From Colwellia sp. (GTDB lineage: Bacteria; Pseudomonadota; Gammaproteobacteria; Enterobacterales; Alteromonadaceae): DNA of 52,900 bases. Made by a program: the position numbers and the translations under genes. The DNA lies in NCBI GenBank assembly GCA_013215385.1, contig JABSOY010000026.1, positions 1 to 52,900 on the forward strand, given 5' to 3'. The number at the start of each line of letters is the position of its first letter. Position 1 is the stretch's first letter. Below are positions 52,780-52,900 of this stretch, piece after piece. The notes under the pieces are model-generated. The model was not told the origin of the DNA and searched no databases. It worked only from the letters and a program-made list of their open reading frames with translations.

Positions 52780-52900
52780 ACGATCGTTTATTTCAAAAAC
52801 ATGACAAAAAAGGGTTGACGCCGAGCGAGAAATCTCTAGAATGCGCTCCAGTTCCAAGGGGTAACCCAAACGGACGTTTTGATAAGTTAACTTCTCTTTA
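52780..52900 (+). promoter_or_regulatory. rRNA-operon promoter and leader with boxA-like end
   Basis: TTGACG (52815-52820), a 16-base spacer and TAGAAT (52837-52842) are followed by the GC-rich discriminator GCGCTCC (52843-52849), as in rrn P1 promoters of gammaproteobacteria. An A/T-rich block (52780-52814) sits where an UP element would be. The transcript would start near 52850. The window ends with CTTCTCTTTA, resembling the 5' end of boxA antitermination sequence. The rRNA lies outside the window, so this is inferred from promoter form only. Confidence 0.7.

Noticed and set aside
1-52900. CRISPR arrays, tRNA genes, transposases and prophage genes
   Set aside because: No regularly spaced repeats, cloverleaf-like sequences, transposase motifs or integrase genes were seen anywhere in the window.

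Overview
The window looks like the chromosome of a low-GC marine gammaproteobacterium, most likely Colwellia or a close relative in Alteromonadales. This is an inference from the AT-rich composition, the tuf tail, the prmA / dusB-fis / purH / purD / rRNA-promoter order and the protein flavour; no database was searched.

Layout. (1) 1-118: the last codons of tuf (EF-Tu) and its terminator. (2) 328-8203: a signalling block. A minus-strand two-receiver protein has a dead first receiver. Facing it are a single-domain receiver, a receiver/HD-GYP c-di-GMP phosphodiesterase and a 1641-residue CHASE-PAS-PAS hybrid histidine kinase. (3) 8379-27554: a complete type VI secretion (T6SS) cluster on the plus strand: tssA, hcp, tssB, tssC, a second tssC-like gene, tssE, tssF, tssG, tssH (clpV), an FHA protein, tssJ, tssK, tssL, tssM. 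(4) 27622-31839, minus strand: the spike and cargo module PAAR, a small DUF-type protein and VgrG, preceded by a 375-residue protein with a RelA/SpoT-like nucleotidyltransferase signature that I propose as the cargo toxin. (5) 32274-34277: a Cache-type chemoreceptor. (6) 34678-44221: a Fur-controlled iron module of imelysin lipoprotein, two di-haem DUF1111 proteins, a second imelysin, a FecA-like TonB receptor and a DUF1513 protein. It is followed by what looks like an unannotated Fur-controlled small RNA. (7) 44281-52572: housekeeping genes: a truncated CysG-like siroheme protein and rraA on the minus strand; prmA, dusB-fis, purH, an exported methyltransferase-like protein and purD on the plus strand. 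(8) 52780-52900: an rRNA-operon promoter with a boxA-like end; the rRNA itself lies outside the window.

How the genes fit together. The T6SS block encodes all 13 core parts. It departs from textbook systems in several ways: TssM lacks the Walker A motif, TssL carries a SPOR-like domain, the FHA protein lacks the usual phosphothreonine-binding residues and no PpkA/PppA pair is present, and a second sheath protein is translationally coupled to the baseplate genes. The spike module ends in PAAR and may deliver the RelA/SpoT-like protein; I see no clear immunity gene beside it. The iron module has a Fur-like site at both ends: one drives the uptake operon and one overlaps a good sigma70 promoter for a transcript of about 140 nt with C-rich seed motifs and an intrinsic terminator.

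The most interesting candidates are the RelA/SpoT-like cargo protein, the putative iron-responsive sRNA, the half-lost methylase domain of the CysG-like protein and the structured purH leader.
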